Positions 4,547 through 5,932 of a stretch of DNA of 5,932 nucleotides are shown here, piece by piece. The position numbers were made by a program, and so were the translations under genes. Source of the stretch: CAVAVT01 sp963592185 (GTDB lineage Bacteria; Bacillota; Negativicutes; Selenomonadales; Selenomonadaceae); NCBI GenBank assembly GCA_963592185.1, contig CAVAVT010000087.1, positions 1 to 5,932 of the forward strand, written 5' to 3'. The notes beneath the pieces were generated by a model. It ran no database searches, had not been told where the DNA came from, and worked only from the letters and a program-made list of their open reading frames with translations. Position 1 is the stretch's first letter. The number at the start of each line of letters is the position of its first letter.

Positions 4547-4574
4547 GCCGGATAGAAAGAAAGGACTGGGCGAT

Positions 4575-5702
4575 ATGAAACGAATACCGGGCATGAGGTT
4601 GAATGAGCGGACAGGTAGATGGGAATATAGATTTTTTTATGAGGGCCGCCGCTATTCTGTTAGCGGTGATACGCAAATAGAATGTATGGAGAGACGGAAG
4701 GACAAGGAAAAGCAGGTAGACCGGGAAGGTTATTTGAGGAATGATAAGATTACACTGAATCAGTATTTCAAAGAATGGATAGCCCAAAAGGAAAGGGAGG
4801 TAAAGGGAGCAACGATATTTCAATATACGATTGCTTTTAGAAACAATATTTCCCCGATGTTAGGCCGCTATCAAGTGAAGAGAATAGAGCGGCGCCAGGT
4901 GGTGGAGATGATCAACAAAACGGCGGATAAGAAAGGCGTAGGGGCGGGGAATTATGCACGGAGTCTGATTGTAACTATCTTTAAAAACGCGGTGCAAGAT
5001 GAAGTAATCCCGCGGAACGTGGCGCAAAATATCCCGGCGTTGAAAGATCCACGGCCACCGGCAAGAGAGACGGTACACCGGGAATTGAGCGAACAGGAAT
5101 TAAAAGATTTCTTTTTCCTGGCGAGAGATTCGCTATACTATAATGCGTTTCGCCTTATGCTCCATACCGGTATCCGTGTTGGGGAGTGCCTGGCGCTACA
5201 GTGGAAAGACCTGGATTTTAAAAAGGGAATGATCCGCATTACCAAAACGCTTACAAGGTCAAAGCAAGGGAAATGGACTTTAGGGAGTACGCCAAAAACA
5301 AAGAAATCAAAACGGGATATCCCTATGAATGTTCCCATACGCGCCGCCATAAAGGACCAAATGGAAATGCAACGAAACTTGCACGGGAGTATAGATCTAT
5401 GCGGTTTTGTGTTTTCTAAAGAAGATGGGGGAATGGCGGCGCCAGGTACCATAAATTCAGCTATCACAACACGAATACGGAAGGGCAAGAAGCAAAATCC
5501 ACCGATTATTATAGAGCCATTTTCTGTGCATGCCTTCCGTGATACATTCGCCAGTCGGGCGGTTAGAGCCGGGATACCACCTAACACACTAAAGGAAATA
5601 TTAGGTCATTCGTCCCTGGCTATGACGATGGATTTATATGCACATGTAAACCAGCAAGACAAGATAGAGGGAATGGAAAAAATGTTGTCGGTCAATTTCT
5701 AA
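4575..5702 (+). CDS. int: Site-specific tyrosine recombinase (integrase)
   Basis: A complete 375-aa phage/ICE-type integrase that inserts and excises the element by strand exchange through a covalent Tyr-DNA link. Domains: an arm-binding N-terminal segment at ~1-50 (RTGRWEYRFFYEGRRYSVSG), a SAM-like core-binding domain at ~58-160 (TLNQYFKEWIAQ...), and the catalytic domain at ~170-375. The catalytic set is intact: Arg201 in HTGIRVGECLALQW, Lys241 in TPKTKKSKRDIP, His319 and Arg322 in HAFRDTFAS, His345 in LGHSS, and nucleophile Tyr355 in MDLYAHV. AAAGGA at 4560-4565 lies 9 nt before the ATG. It follows the RHH gene and is the last element gene, with a terminator and candidate attachment sites immediately downstream, the usual position for int at an element end. 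No truncation or frameshift, so it should be active. Confidence 0.95.
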   Translation: MKRIPGMRLNERTGRWEYRFFYEGRRYSVSGDTQIECMERRKDKEKQVDREGYLRNDKITLNQYFKEWIAQKEREVKGATIFQYTIAFRNNISPMLGRYQVKRIERRQVVEMINKTADKKGVGAGNYARSLIVTIFKNAVQDEVIPRNVAQNIPALKDPRPPARETVHRELSEQELKDFFFLARDSLYYNAFRLMLHTGIRVGECLALQWKDLDFKKGMIRITKTLTRSKQGKWTLGSTPKTKKSKRDIPMNVPIRAAIKDQMEMQRNLHGSIDLCGFVFSKEDGGMAAPGTINSAITTRIRKGKKQNPPIIIEPFSVHAFRDTFASRAVRAGIPPNTLKEILGHSSLAMTMDLYAHVNQQDKIEGMEKMLSVNF

Positions 5703-5708
5703 AAATAG

Positions 5709-5736
5709 AGCCGCCGGAATGCCTGGCGGCTTTTTT
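5709..5736 (+). terminator. Rho-independent terminator of the integrase gene
   Basis: AGCCGCC (5709-5715) pairs with GGCGGCT (5725-5731) across a 9-nt loop, with T-run 5731-5736. It begins 7 nt after the integrase stop. The 5' arm and loop contain the recurring 9-mer CCGCCGGAA. Confidence 0.85.
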
Positions 5737-5747
5737 CATTTTTGTGC

Positions 5748-5778
5748 ATCTCCAATTTATCTCCACAAAACCTCTCCA
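5748..5778. repeat. Three TCTCCA direct repeats, candidate integrase arm sites
   Basis: ATCTCCA at 5748-5754 and 5759-5765 and TCTCCA at 5773-5778, spaced 11 and 13 bp. Short direct repeats between int and the crossover site are the usual arrangement of arm-type sites bound by the N-terminal integrase domain. Not verified by a matching set at the other end, which I cannot see. Confidence 0.4.
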
Positions 5779-5786
5779 AAACGCTA

Positions 5787-5809
5787 TATTTGAAAATCAG
5801 TATCAAATA
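5787..5809. other. Candidate attachment-site core (attL/attR type)
   Basis: TATTTGA (5787-5793) and its inverse TCAAATA (5803-5809) flank a 9-bp spacer. Inverted 7-bp arms around a 6-9 bp overlap are the normal shape of a tyrosine-integrase core site. It lies 85 bp after int and just beyond the TCTCCA repeats. No matching copy is found at the left of the window, so the element boundary is unconfirmed. Confidence 0.35.
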
Positions 5810-5810
5810 G

Positions 5811-5893
5811 CAAGAGGCGATTATCGGCGGAAAGTAGCGGCTGAAATGTGCGATAAATACAAAGAAAATCCAAAATTTTTGTATGCCCGCTGA
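5811..5893 (+). pseudogene. Possible 3' fragment of an interrupted host gene
   Basis: A frame with protein-like composition (ARGDYRRKVAAEMCDKYK..., ending NPKFLYAR and TGA at 5891-5893) runs out of the candidate core site with no ATG and no ribosome site. The frame is open upstream through the integrase terminator. If the element inserted within a gene, this would be the displaced 3' end. It could equally be a chance open stretch in AT-rich DNA. Family not recognised. The remaining bases to 5932 show no gene. Confidence 0.3.
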
Positions 5894-5932
5894 AAGCCGT
5901 TATAGACATGGCGAGAAAATCAGTGTAGAATG

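Larger units (their letters stand above)
1562..5719. repeat. Dispersed 9-mer CCGCCGGAA / TTCCGGCGG (11 copies)
   Basis: Forward copies start at 2721, 2815, 3086, 3433, 4187 and 5711; inverted copies start at 1562, 1937, 3166, 3579 and 4228. Most lie at the 3' end of a gene or just after its stop. Three neighbouring pairs (3086/3166, 3433/3579, 4187/4228) are convergent and could fold together. There are none in the repressor or inside the integrase gene. Confidence 0.7.

Noticed and set aside
5138..5587. Minus-strand 149-codon frame inside the integrase
   Set aside because: Shadow of the integrase catalytic domain on the opposite strand.

Overview
This window looks like the control and integration end of an integrated mobile element (prophage, phage satellite or small integrative element) in a Bacillota genome. 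The organism call is inference. It rests on strong Gram-positive-style Shine-Dalgarno sequences, the TnpA-free repressor/excisionase/integrase layout, a tyrosine integrase of the kind common in Bacillota elements, and GC-rich genes next to AT-rich control regions. A Negativicutes host is possible but cannot be shown here. No tail, capsid, packaging, relaxase or resistance genes are visible, and the left end of the element is not recognisable.

Layout. At 44-1120 (minus strand) there is an AT-rich CI-like repressor with a phage-repressor helix-turn-helix and an unrecognised C-terminal domain. A control region at 1121-1370 holds a perfect 11-bp inverted repeat, a 15-bp palindrome and a symmetrical pair of TTGAAA boxes. 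A tight rightward operon follows: an excisionase/AlpA-like HTH (1371-1583), a winged-helix protein (1597-1935), a 36-residue microprotein (1922-2032) and a second winged-helix, replication-associated-looking protein (2036-2443). Directly downstream at 2456-2602 is an AT-rich array of three CGTTAA-N3-TTAACG palindromes and a fourth half-site, spaced near whole helical turns, then a 16-bp palindrome. This is a candidate iteron origin or multi-site operator. An unrecognised 95-aa protein is at 2867-3154.

The stretch 3155-3972 has no convincing protein gene. It holds a strong bidirectional terminator (3251-3296), a near-consensus leftward promoter (GTGACA-17-TGC-TATAAT-type, 3382-3410) whose transcript would end at that terminator, giving a candidate ~127-nt small RNA, a coding-like but broken stretch, and a perfect 21-bp lambda-operator-like palindrome (3773-3793). 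The small RNA can pair over 12 bp (one G-U) with the proposed ribosome-binding site of the repressor mRNA, and over 9 bp with that of the 2036-2443 gene.

The right part carries a 78-aa unknown protein (3973-4209), a 54-aa ribbon-helix-helix protein (4382-4546) and a complete tyrosine integrase (4575-5702) with its terminator. Beyond it lie three TCTCCA repeats and a 7-9-7 inverted repeat that together resemble integrase arm and core sites, then an open frame without a start codon that may be a remnant of the interrupted host gene.

How it may work together (inference): repressor and excisionase operon are divergently controlled from 1121-1250; the winged-helix protein and repeat array may form a replication or copy-control module; integrase and RHH protein handle integration and its control; and the small RNA may tie repressor synthesis to the rest of the switch. 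A 9-mer, CCGCCGGAA, occurs 11 times (both orientations) between 1562 and 5719, mostly at gene ends.
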